6,327 bases of DNA from Peptostreptococcaceae bacterium (GCA_017425305.1 JAFOOW010000064.1:1-6327); one strand, 5' to 3'. Shown: positions 1 to 5,653, counted from the stretch's first letter. Made by a program: numbers and translations. The notes: generated by a model not told the origin, from the sequence alone.

Positions 1-992
1 GAGTTAGCTTTAAGTGTTATCTTAAAACTGCTATTGTAGGTATAATAGAAGGAACTAATCCAAATAAAACTATTGCTTTTAGAGCAGATATGGATGCTCT
101 TAGTGTTGGCAATGAAGCTCAACATTTATGTGGACATGATGGTCATATGAGTATTTTATTAGGATTAATAACATATATAAATGAAAATAGAGAAAACTTA
201 AAAGACAATATAGTATTTATATTTCAACCAGCAGAAGAAGGTCCAGGAGGTGCTCTTCCTTTAATAAAAGAAGGAGTTTTAAAAGATTATAAGGTAGATG
301 AAATTTATGGACTTCATATATATCCAGAAATACCTGAAGGATATGTAGGTACTAGACCTAATCATTTTTTAGCTCAAGTTGGGGAACTAGATATAGATAT
401 TACAGCTAAAAGTGGTCATGGAGCAATGCCTCAAAATGGTATAGATGGTATTGTTTTATGTTCTAATTTTATTTCTAGTCTACAAACTATTATTTCAAGA
501 AATGTAAGTCCTTTAGATAATGCAGTTCTTACTATTGGAAAAATAGAAGGAGGAACTAGAAGAAATATAATTGCTGAAAATATTAGACTAGAAGGAACTA
601 TAAGAGCATTTAAACCAGAAGTATATAGTAAAATAAAAAATAGAATACATGAAATAGCTAAAGGATATGAAGTAGCTTATGATTGCAAAATTGAGATTAA
701 TATAAAGGATGATTATCCAGCAGTAAATAATGATGAAAACTTATATAATGAATTTGCTAAGGTTATAGATAATGATAGATTAATAAAACTAGAGCCTATA
801 ATGATATCAGAAGATTTTTCATATTACCAACAAGAAGTACCAGGACTATTTTTTATGTTAGGTGCAAAGAATGAAGAAAAAGGATTTATTCATGGACTTC
901 ATAGTATGAATTTTAACTTTGATGAAACTATATTAGGCAATGCATTAGATGTATATATAAAACTATTAAAATATAAAAATGCATTAGTTTAA
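1..992 (+). CDS. M20-family amidohydrolase, N-acetyldiaminopimelate deacetylase-like (5' truncated)
   Basis: This is the 3' part of a zinc/manganese-type M20D amidohydrolase. The reading frame enters from the left edge with its first full codon at base 3, leaving 329 residues, so about 50-60 N-terminal residues lie outside the window. Visible motifs are RADMDAL (27-33 of the partial protein), CGHDGH (43-48; metal-ligand Cys and His), FQPAEEGPGG (catalytic and metal-ligand Glu pair, 78-79), GLHIYPE (His105), and a C-terminal GLHS (His300), a likely further metal ligand. The whole length resembles Bacillus YkuR/DapL as I remember it, especially the FQPAEEGPGGALP and RLEGTIR stretches. DapL removes acetate from N-acetyl-L,L-diaminopimelate in lysine and peptidoglycan precursor synthesis. 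Related M20D enzymes act on other N-acyl amino acids, so the substrate is inferred. The segment between MDAL and CGHD is about 11 residues shorter than in YkuR. The protein is probably cytoplasmic. The stop is TAA at 990-992. Confidence 0.88.
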   Translation, partial: VSFKCYLKTAIVGIIEGTNPNKTIAFRADMDALSVGNEAQHLCGHDGHMSILLGLITYINENRENLKDNIVFIFQPAEEGPGGALPLIKEGVLKDYKVDEIYGLHIYPEIPEGYVGTRPNHFLAQVGELDIDITAKSGHGAMPQNGIDGIVLCSNFISSLQTIISRNVSPLDNAVLTIGKIEGGTRRNIIAENIRLEGTIRAFKPEVYSKIKNRIHEIAKGYEVAYDCKIEINIKDDYPAVNNDENLYNEFAKVIDNDRLIKLEPIMISEDFSYYQQEVPGLFFMLGAKNEEKGFIHGLHSMNFNFDETILGNALDVYIKLLKYKNALV

Positions 993-1001
993 TGTGAAAC
1001 T

Positions 1002-1068
1002 AAATCACTCCTTATTTTGTATAAATTTTATCTAGATGATAAGAATACAAAGTAAAGGAGTGATTTTT
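1002..1068 (+). terminator. Long imperfect hairpin: candidate terminator that also covers the SASP ribosome-binding site
   Basis: The sequence shows a 12-bp perfect stem (1002-1013 with 1055-1066), a small internal loop, a 7-bp stem (1016-1022 with 1045-1051) and an inner 7-bp A/U stem (1026-1032 with 1038-1044, one G-U pair). The run TTTTT at 1064-1068 closes the 3' side, so it could terminate the upstream amidohydrolase transcript. The 3' arm contains the AAGGAG of the next gene and ends 2 bases before its ATG. In read-through RNA the ribosome-binding site would therefore be paired. Whether the hairpin terminates, blocks translation or does both is inference. The U-run is short and partly inside the stem. 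Confidence 0.6.
1019..1047 (+). promoter_or_regulatory. Candidate sporulation (sigma-G/sigma-F-type) promoter for the SASP gene
   Basis: GTATA at 1019-1023 fits the -35 of forespore sigma factors. AAGAATA at 1041-1047 follows after 17 bases and matches five of seven positions of the sigma-G -10. Read as a sigma-F -10, GATAAGAATA at 1038-1047 also fits, with a spacer one base short. Transcription would start near 1053-1055, just upstream of the AAGGAG at 1055-1060. SASP genes are classically transcribed in the forespore, which supports the call. The motifs are short and the region is A+T-rich, so chance similarity is possible. Confidence 0.4.
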
Positions 1069-1320
1069 ATGGAAGAGAAAAAAATAGATATAAATAAACC
1101 TAAAAAGAAAACTACTAAGAAAAAGAAAATATTGACAGACAATGATATAATGAAATATGAGATAGCCTCAGAACTAGGCTTAATAGATAAGGTTAGTGAA
1201 CTAGGATGGGGAGGTTTGACTGCTAAAGAAGCTGGTCGAATAGGTGGAATATTAACCTCTAGAAAAAAACAAAAGAAGAAAGTTGCGGAGGATACAAAAG
1301 ATAACGATGGAGCAATATAA
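1069..1320 (+). CDS. Small acid-soluble spore protein, alpha/beta-type (divergent, lysine-rich)
   Basis: An 83-residue, highly basic protein. Residues 28-60 carry the alpha/beta SASP pattern: MKYEIASELG (28-37), then a WGG turn (47-49), then AKEAGRIGG (52-60). The KYEIASELG segment matches the recognition site of the germination protease GPR, which in the family cuts after the first Glu (here Glu31). These proteins coat and protect spore DNA in the forespore and are degraded at germination. The SELGWGG spacing is more like the SspF/minor SASP branch than the abundant SspA/B proteins. Unusual parts are a Lys-rich N-terminal tail (residues 10-20 are mostly Lys) and a KKQKKK stretch plus an acidic C-terminal tail. 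The start at 1069 was chosen because AAGGAG (1055-1060) lies 8 bases upstream. An in-frame ATG at 1036 lies within the hairpin and lacks a ribosome-binding site. The last 14 bases overlap the methyltransferase gene. Confidence 0.8.
   Translation: MEEKKIDINKPKKKTTKKKKILTDNDIMKYEIASELGLIDKVSELGWGGLTAKEAGRIGGILTSRKKQKKKVAEDTKDNDGAI
1143..1151 (+). promoter_or_regulatory. Possible internal extended -10 promoter element in the SASP gene
   Basis: TGATATAAT is a perfect extended -10 (TGN followed by TATAAT). A perfect TTGACA lies at 1132-1137, but only 8 bases from this TATAAT, too close to pair with it. With an 18-base spacer TTGACA would face TATGAG at 1156-1161. Either arrangement could give vegetative expression of the methyltransferase and hslO independently of the sporulation-type promoter. 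This is inference from motifs in an A+T-rich coding region. Confidence 0.25.
1287..1291 (+). promoter_or_regulatory. Ribosome-binding site of the methyltransferase gene, unusually distant
   Basis: GGAGG lies inside the SASP coding sequence, 15 bases before the ATG at 1307. This is longer than the 5-9 bases seen for most genes here. No in-frame ATG or GTG occurs in between. Ribosomes finishing the SASP frame would pass over this start, so translational coupling is plausible. Confidence 0.5.
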
Positions 1321-2053
1321 GGAATTTGCATTTGTATATGATGAACTAATGAATGATGTTGATTATGACAAATGGGTTGAATATATAGAAGAATTAATTA
1401 AAAGAGAAGATGCTAAGGTTAAAAATATATTAGAATTAGCATGTGGTACGGGTAATGTTACTATACCTTTAGCTAAAAAAGAATATGATATAGCTGCAAT
1501 AGATATATCAGCAGAAATGCTTAGTGTTGCAAAGGAAAAGGCAGAAAAACAAGGTATAGAATTAGTTTTATTACAACAAGATATAGCTGAATTAGAGTTT
1601 GATGTAACAGGCTTAGACTGTGTGCTATGTGCATGTGATGGATTCAACTATATAACTTATGATGACGACTTACTAAATGTATTTAATAAAAGTTATGAAT
1701 TATTAAAAGAGGATGGAATATTCATCTTTGATATAAGTTCATACTATAAATTAGCTAATATATTAGGTGGAAATATATTTGGTGAAAATAGAGAAGATGT
1801 AGCTTACTTATGGAAAAACTACTTTGATGATGAAGAAAATCTATTAGAAATGGAATTAGCATTCTTTATAAAAGATGAAGATGAAAAGTTTAATAGATTT
1901 GAAGAAATTCATCAACAAAGAGCATATACAGAAGAAGAAATTATAGAATTACTTCAAGAAGCTGGATTTGAGAATATAAAAGTATTTGGTGACTTTACCT
2001 TTGAAAGTCCAAAAGAAGATGCTGAAAGAATATTCTTTGTTTGTAAGAAGTAA
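1307..2053 (+). CDS. Class I SAM-dependent methyltransferase, YqeM-like
   Basis: A 248-residue protein with a Rossmann-type methyltransferase fold. Motif I is ILELACGTGN (41-50), which binds S-adenosylmethionine. The acidic end of strand 2 is AIDIS (64-68, Asp66). A motif-IV-like DCVLCACDGFNYI stretch follows, then the usual C-terminal half ending in RIFFVCKK. The N-terminus, YKEFAFVYDELMNDVDYDKW, resembles Bacillus YqeM-like proteins, whose substrate is not established. No membrane segment or signal peptide is seen, so it is probably cytoplasmic. ATG 1307 was preferred over an in-frame TTG at 1283 because the family begins close to the FAFVYDELM motif and GGAGG lies between the two candidates. 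The gene overlaps the SASP end by 14 bases and is followed 33 bases later by hslO, suggesting a common transcript. The fold is sure; the substrate is not. Confidence 0.88.
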   Translation: MEQYKEFAFVYDELMNDVDYDKWVEYIEELIKREDAKVKNILELACGTGNVTIPLAKKEYDIAAIDISAEMLSVAKEKAEKQGIELVLLQQDIAELEFDVTGLDCVLCACDGFNYITYDDDLLNVFNKSYELLKEDGIFIFDISSYYKLANILGGNIFGENREDVAYLWKNYFDDEENLLEMELAFFIKDEDEKFNRFEEIHQQRAYTEEEIIELLQEAGFENIKVFGDFTFESPKEDAERIFFVCKK

Positions 2054-2086
2054 TTTATATAGAATCAATTTGATTGGAGGAAGGTT

Positions 2087-2965
2087 ATGAAGGATTACGT
2101 TATAAGAGCAACAGCAGGAAATGGTCAAATAAGAGCCTTCGTTGCTACAACTAAAAATATGGTAGAAACAGCTAGAGGTTTACACCATACAAGCAAGGTT
2201 GCAACAGCAGCTTTAGGAAGAACACTTACAGCTACATCTATGATGGGGCTTATGATGAAAAATGATGGAGATAAATTAACAGTTATAATAAAAGGCGGAG
2301 GACCTATAGGAACTATACTAGCAACATCTAATGCAAAAGGTATAGTTAAAGGATATGTTGAAAATCCAGATGTAGTAGTAGAAGATTACCCTAATGGTAA
2401 ATTAAATGTTGCTGCAGCTGTAGGTACACATGGTCATGTTAGAGTAACTAAAGATTTAGGATTAAGAGAACCTTATAATGGTTCATATCCTATGGTAAGT
2501 GGCGAAATAGCAGAAGACTTAACTTACTACTTTGCATTATCAGAACAAACTCCTTCAGTAGTAGCTCTAGGTGTTTACACTAAGGAAGAAGAAGTAGAAC
2601 ATGCAGGTGGATTTATAGTTCAGCTAATGCCAGATGCAGTAGAAGAAAACATAGCTAAATTAGAAGAGAATGTTGGTAAGTTAGAATCTGTAACTACTAT
2701 GTTAAGAAACGGAAATACTCCAGAAGATATATTAAATATAGTTTTAGATGGATTAAATCCTCAAATTCTAGATACTTGTGAAGTTGGGTTTGAATGTGAA
2801 TGCTCAAAAGAAAGAGTTGAAGGCGTTTTAATATCAATAGGTAAGCAACAATTAGCTGAAATAATAGAAGAAGATAAGCAAGCTGAAATAGGATGTCAGT
2901 TCTGTAATACTCATTATGTATATAATGAAGATGAATTAAAAGATATATTAAAAAAGATGGATTAA
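2087..2965 (+). CDS. hslO: Redox-regulated molecular chaperone Hsp33
   Basis: A full-length 292-residue Hsp33. The protein starts with the typical MKDYVIRATA and carries the family stretches GRTLTATSMM, KGGGPIGT and GTHGHVRVTKDLG. The C-terminal redox switch is complete: CEC (Cys237, Cys239) and CQFC (Cys270, Cys273) bind zinc in the reduced cytoplasm. On oxidative unfolding stress they form disulfides and activate an ATP-independent holdase that protects client proteins. A further Cys at 231 lies just before the zinc motif. GGAGG at 2076-2080 is 6 bases from the ATG, so the start is clear. It lies 33 bases after the methyltransferase and is closed by a strong palindromic terminator, making it the last gene of that unit. 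Confidence 0.97.
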   Translation: MKDYVIRATAGNGQIRAFVATTKNMVETARGLHHTSKVATAALGRTLTATSMMGLMMKNDGDKLTVIIKGGGPIGTILATSNAKGIVKGYVENPDVVVEDYPNGKLNVAAAVGTHGHVRVTKDLGLREPYNGSYPMVSGEIAEDLTYYFALSEQTPSVVALGVYTKEEEVEHAGGFIVQLMPDAVEENIAKLEENVGKLESVTTMLRNGNTPEDILNIVLDGLNPQILDTCEVGFECECSKERVEGVLISIGKQQLAEIIEEDKQAEIGCQFCNTHYVYNEDELKDILKKMD

Positions 2966-2968
2966 TAT

Positions 2969-3008
2969 AAATAAGATGACTTAATTAAGTCATCTTATTT
3001 TTTTATTT
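2969..3008 (+). terminator. Intrinsic terminator after hslO (perfect palindrome)
   Basis: Bases 2969-3000 form a perfect 32-nt palindrome centred at 2984/2985 on TTAATTAA. Its core is AAGATGACTT paired with AAGTCATCTT, and it runs into a T-rich tail up to 3008. It starts 4 bases after the hslO stop and ends the upstream transcription unit. Because the arms begin and end in A and T runs it could act in both directions, although the next gene is not convergent. Confidence 0.9.
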
Positions 3009-3042
3009 TACAATAAATAATTACATATTAATAAAAACCGTT

Positions 3043-3072
3043 TTGCATAAATATGCATATAGGTGATAGAAT
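3043..3072 (+). promoter_or_regulatory. Candidate sigma-A promoter of rpoN
   Basis: TTGCAT (3043-3048) and TAGAAT (3067-3072) are separated by 18 bases, each close to the sigma-A consensus. Transcription would start near 3079 and give a leader of about 60 bases. An inverted repeat, TGCATA-AA-TATGCA (3044-3057), overlaps the -35 and could be an operator for an unknown regulator. A second TATAAT at 3078-3083 has no matching -35. Confidence 0.5.
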
Positions 3073-3095
3073 ATATATATAATAAAAGGGGATTT

Positions 3096-3131
3096 ATGGG
3101 AATAGAGGGCTTATATTATAAAATGAGGTGA
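3096..3131 (+). CDS. Possible 11-codon upstream ORF in the rpoN leader
   Basis: ATG at 3096 is preceded 4 bases upstream by AAAAGGGG and opens an 11-codon frame (MGIEGLYYKMR). Its TGA at 3129-3131 lies at the end of the rpoN ribosome-binding site (GAGGTG, 3125-3130), 8 bases before the rpoN ATG. If translated, it could couple to or modulate rpoN translation. The peptide has no recognisable attenuator composition. A frame this short can arise by chance, so support is weak. Confidence 0.22.
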   Translation: MGIEGLYYKMR

Positions 3132-3139
3132 ATTTGATC

Positions 3140-4480
3140 ATGAACTTTAATCATAGATTAGAGATTAATCAATCTCAAAATTTGATTATGACAACACAGC
3201 TCAAGCAATCGTTATCAATACTTAATATGAGTAAGGATGAGCTAGATGCTGAAATCATTAAAGAATCAGAAGAAAACCCTCTATTAGATATTGAGAAAAA
3301 AGAGGATATAAATTGGGAAGAGTATGTAAAAAATATAGATAACTACAGTTATAGGGGAGAGGCTAAGTATAATTCTGACAATGAAATAAACTTAGAAAAC
3401 ATTATAAAATCAAACGTCAATATATATGAGCATTTATACTTTCAATTAAGTTTATACAAGTTAGATAAATACGAAAGAAGAATATGTGAGTATATAATAG
3501 GAAGTTTAGATGAAGATGGATACCTTAGATTAAATAAAGATGAAATACAAAGAGAATTACAAATAGATGAATTATTATTTGAAAAATGTCTTTCTACTAT
3601 ACAACAATTAGAGCCTAGTGGGGTAGGTGCAAGAAACCTTTCTGAATGTTTAATAATTCAGATGAAAAATAGAGGGATATATGATGAAACCTTAAATAAT
3701 ATAATAAAAGAAGATTTAAATCTTATAGGATTAAATAAGTTTAAAGAGATAAGTAGAAAATATAATATATCATTACAAAAATGTATAAATCTTATAAGTA
3801 TAATAAAAGAGTTTAACCCTAAACCAGGTAAGTTATGCTCACATGAACAAATATCATATGTTCAACCAGATGTAGTTGTAGAAAAAATAGATAATGAATT
3901 TATAGTGTATATGAATGAATATGATAGATATAAAATAAAAATTAATAATTTTTATAAAGAAATTTTAAATAATTCAATAGAAGATGAAAATGCTAAAGAA
4001 TTTATAAAAAGTAAATTGAATTCTGCAACAGGATTAGTTAAAAATATAGAAAGTAGAAAAAATACAATATTAAAGATTGCAGAGCAGATAATATGCTTAC
4101 AAGAAGATTTCTTTAGAAAAGGACCTAAATATATAAAACCATTAAGATTGAAAGATATAGCTGATAATTTAGGATTTCATGAGTCTACTATAAGTAGAGG
4201 AATAAATGGAAAATATATCTTAACTCCATATGGATTATATGCATTTAAATATTTCTTTAGTTCAGCTATAGAAACCGATGAAAACGAATGTGTATCTAGT
4301 ATTAGTATAAAAAAATTTATTAAGGAAACAATAAAATCTGAAAATAAGAACAAACCCCTAAGTGATGAAGTTATATCAAAACTTTTAGGTGAAAAAGGAA
4401 TACATATTGCTAGAAGAACTGTAGCTAAATATAGAGAAGAATTAGGTATATTATCATCAAGCAAAAGAAAAGTATATTAA
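3140..4480 (+). CDS. rpoN: RNA polymerase sigma-54 factor (SigL/RpoN)
   Basis: A 446-residue sigma-54 factor. It directs core RNA polymerase to -24/-12 promoters, which open only with an AAA+ enhancer-binding protein. The order is canonical. The N-terminal activator-interaction region is Gln/Leu-rich (about 1-50: QSQNLIMTTQLKQSLSIL, then ENPLLD). The core-binding region starts near residue 98 and includes LEPSGVGARNL (157-167). A helix-turn-helix, LKDIADNLGFHESTISR, lies around 337-353. The RpoN box ARRTVAKYRE at 424-433 reads the -24 element. GAGGTG (3125-3130) lies 9 bases before ATG 3140; an in-frame GTG at 3128 overlaps that site and is rejected. No enhancer-binding protein gene or -24/-12 promoter occurs in the window, so the targets are elsewhere. 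In clostridia and Listeria, SigL controls amino-acid and sugar metabolism. Adjacency to cggR is, from memory, shared with other Firmicutes such as Listeria. Confidence 0.97.
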   Translation: MNFNHRLEINQSQNLIMTTQLKQSLSILNMSKDELDAEIIKESEENPLLDIEKKEDINWEEYVKNIDNYSYRGEAKYNSDNEINLENIIKSNVNIYEHLYFQLSLYKLDKYERRICEYIIGSLDEDGYLRLNKDEIQRELQIDELLFEKCLSTIQQLEPSGVGARNLSECLIIQMKNRGIYDETLNNIIKEDLNLIGLNKFKEISRKYNISLQKCINLISIIKEFNPKPGKLCSHEQISYVQPDVVVEKIDNEFIVYMNEYDRYKIKINNFYKEILNNSIEDENAKEFIKSKLNSATGLVKNIESRKNTILKIAEQIICLQEDFFRKGPKYIKPLRLKDIADNLGFHESTISRGINGKYILTPYGLYAFKYFFSSAIETDENECVSSISIKKFIKETIKSENKNKPLSDEVISKLLGEKGIHIARRTVAKYREELGILSSSKRKVY

Positions 4481-4514
4481 TCTTAAATAAAATTAAAAAA
4501 GTTTTAAAAATTTA

Positions 4515-4543
4515 TTGAAATTGGGTAAAATTTACTATAAAAT
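4515..4543 (+). promoter_or_regulatory. sigma-A promoter of the cggR-gap operon
   Basis: TTGAAA (4515-4520) and TAAAAT (4538-4543) with a 17-base spacer give a near-consensus housekeeping promoter. Transcription would start near 4550, placing the GGGAC repeats about 7-40 bases downstream of the start. No convincing terminator lies between the rpoN stop and this promoter, only a weak A/T inverted repeat at 4493-4507. Read-through from rpoN is therefore possible. Confidence 0.7.
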
Positions 4544-4555
4544 AAAATTAACTTG

Positions 4556-4592
4556 TGGGACTTAAAACACAACTAGGGACTAAAAATGTCCC
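4556..4592 (+). promoter_or_regulatory. CggR operator
   Basis: Two GGGAC repeats start at 4557 and 4576, 19 bases apart. The right one continues as GGGAC-N6-TGTC, exactly the half-site of the Bacillus CggR operator (CGGGAC-N6-TGTC repeated). The left one is GGGAC-N6-CACA, which keeps only the first block, and the repeat spacing is one base shorter than in Bacillus. The right half is also an inverted repeat, GGGAC-N7-GTCCC (4576-4592). Lying between the promoter and cggR, the operator allows the bound repressor to obstruct elongating polymerase, as described for Bacillus subtilis. Confidence 0.8.
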
Positions 4593-4610
4593 GAAGGATG
4601 TATTAATCTT

Positions 4611-4616
4611 AAGGAG
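4611..4616 (+). promoter_or_regulatory. cggR ribosome-binding site, long spacer
   Basis: AAGGAG lies 12 bases before the ATG at 4629, longer than the 6-9 bases ahead of hslO, rpoN and gap. No alternative start codon lies between. The wide spacing may keep CggR synthesis low relative to gap, whose site (AGGGAGG, 7-base spacer) is stronger. That effect is inference. Confidence 0.6.
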
Positions 4617-4628
4617 TAATTTAATCAA

Positions 4629-5651
4629 ATGGAAAAACTATTAAATTCACAGAAGAAATTAATTCCACAAGTAATAGAGCTTATGGAACGAAGATATTCA
4701 ATATTAAGACAGATATCATTAAGTGAACCAATAGGAAGAAGAACTTTATCAAATATGATGGAAATCAGTGAAAGAGTGATAAGATCTGAAACTGAACTAT
4801 TAAAAGAACAAGGTTTAATTAATGTAGCTGTATCGGGAATGACTATAACTGAAGAAGGATTAAATCTTTTAAGTGAACTTAAAGATGTAATGAATAGTGT
4901 TATGGGCTTATCAAAATTACAAAGTAGAATAAAAGATAAGTTAGGTATAAAAAAGGTTATAGTAGTCCCTGGAAGTTATGAAAAAAATGAAACATTATTA
5001 AAAGACGTAGCTAAACATGGAGCAGACTACTTTTTAAGCATAATAAAGGATGGAAATACTGTATCAATAACTGGTGGAAGTACTATGCTTGAATTTGCAA
5101 ATAGCCTAAAAGCTGATAAAAAGTATATAGAAACAACTATTGTACCAGCAAGAGGTGGAGTTGGAAAAGATGTAGAAACTCAATCAAATAATATAGTAGC
5201 TAAAATAGGAAATAAGCTAGGAGCTAATTATAGATTACTTCATATTCCTGATGAATTAGGAGTAGAAGCTATGAAAACTATTAAACTAGAACCGGAAATT
5301 AATTTAACTTTAAACTATATAAAGCAAGCCGATATATTAGTTTTCGGTATAGGAAGAGCAGATCAAATGGCAATGAGAAGAAAATTACCACAAGAAAAAG
5401 TTGAAGAAATACTGGCTAAAGGAGCAGTAGGAGAAGCATTTGGACATTACTTCAATAAAAATGGAGAAATTGTTTATAAATTAAATACTGTAGGAATAGA
5501 ATTAGAAACATTTAAGTCTATTGAGCATAGTATAGCTATATTTGCAGGATCTAGTAAGGCAGAAGCTGTAGTAGCTATGTCAAAGATTAATAAAAACATA
5601 GTGATTGTTACAGATGAAGAAAGTGCTTATAAAATTTTAGAATTAAATTAA
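4629..5651 (+). CDS. cggR: Central glycolytic genes regulator CggR (SorC/DeoR-type repressor)
   Basis: A 340-residue transcriptional repressor colinear with Bacillus CggR. The N-terminal winged helix-turn-helix spans about residues 30-75 (EPIGRRTLSNMMEISERVIR, then LLKEQGLI and GMTITEEG). The rest is the sugar-phosphate-binding domain. Residues that I recall lining the fructose-1,6-bisphosphate site in Bacillus occur at the same positions: TGGST (148-152), Arg175 in PARGG, Gln185, Arg250, Glu269 and Lys310 in SSKAEA. The one visible change is Ser151 in place of Thr. The protein binds the GGGAC operator just upstream and represses its own operon; high fructose-1,6-bisphosphate relieves this. 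It is cytoplasmic and acts as an oligomer. gap follows after 63 bases, and the pgk-tpiA-pgm-eno genes usually lie further downstream, outside the window. Confidence 0.96.
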   Translation: MEKLLNSQKKLIPQVIELMERRYSILRQISLSEPIGRRTLSNMMEISERVIRSETELLKEQGLINVAVSGMTITEEGLNLLSELKDVMNSVMGLSKLQSRIKDKLGIKKVIVVPGSYEKNETLLKDVAKHGADYFLSIIKDGNTVSITGGSTMLEFANSLKADKKYIETTIVPARGGVGKDVETQSNNIVAKIGNKLGANYRLLHIPDELGVEAMKTIKLEPEINLTLNYIKQADILVFGIGRADQMAMRRKLPQEKVEEILAKGAVGEAFGHYFNKNGEIVYKLNTVGIELETFKSIEHSIAIFAGSSKAEAVVAMSKINKNIVIVTDEESAYKILELN

Positions 5652-5653
5652 GT

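Noticed and set aside
1036..1068. Upstream ATG as start of the SASP gene
   Set aside because: It lies in the hairpin loop, lacks a ribosome-binding site, and would translate the Shine-Dalgarno of the better ATG at 1069.
1132..1151. TTGACA and TATAAT at 1132-1151 as one promoter
   Set aside because: The spacer is only 8 bases, too short for sigma-A; only the extended -10 or the TATGAG pairing remains possible.
1032..1331. Minus-strand open frame opposite the SASP gene
   Set aside because: It is a mirror of a lysine-rich + strand gene (AAA/AAG codons read as TTT/CTT), has no family features, and overlaps a supported gene completely.
1363..1647. Minus-strand open frame inside the methyltransferase gene
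   Set aside because: It lies opposite the SAM-binding motifs of a clear methyltransferase and has no recognisable domain.
3128..3139. GTG at 3128 as rpoN start
   Set aside because: The GTG is part of the GAGGTG ribosome-binding site itself; ATG 3140 is correctly spaced and fits the family N-terminus.
4177..4464. Minus-strand open frame inside the 3' part of rpoN
   Set aside because: It covers the conserved helix-turn-helix and RpoN box coding region; a shadow frame.
4480..4628. Sigma-54 -24/-12 promoter ahead of cggR
   Set aside because: No TGGCAC-N5-TTGC-like pair is present; the region holds a good sigma-A promoter instead.
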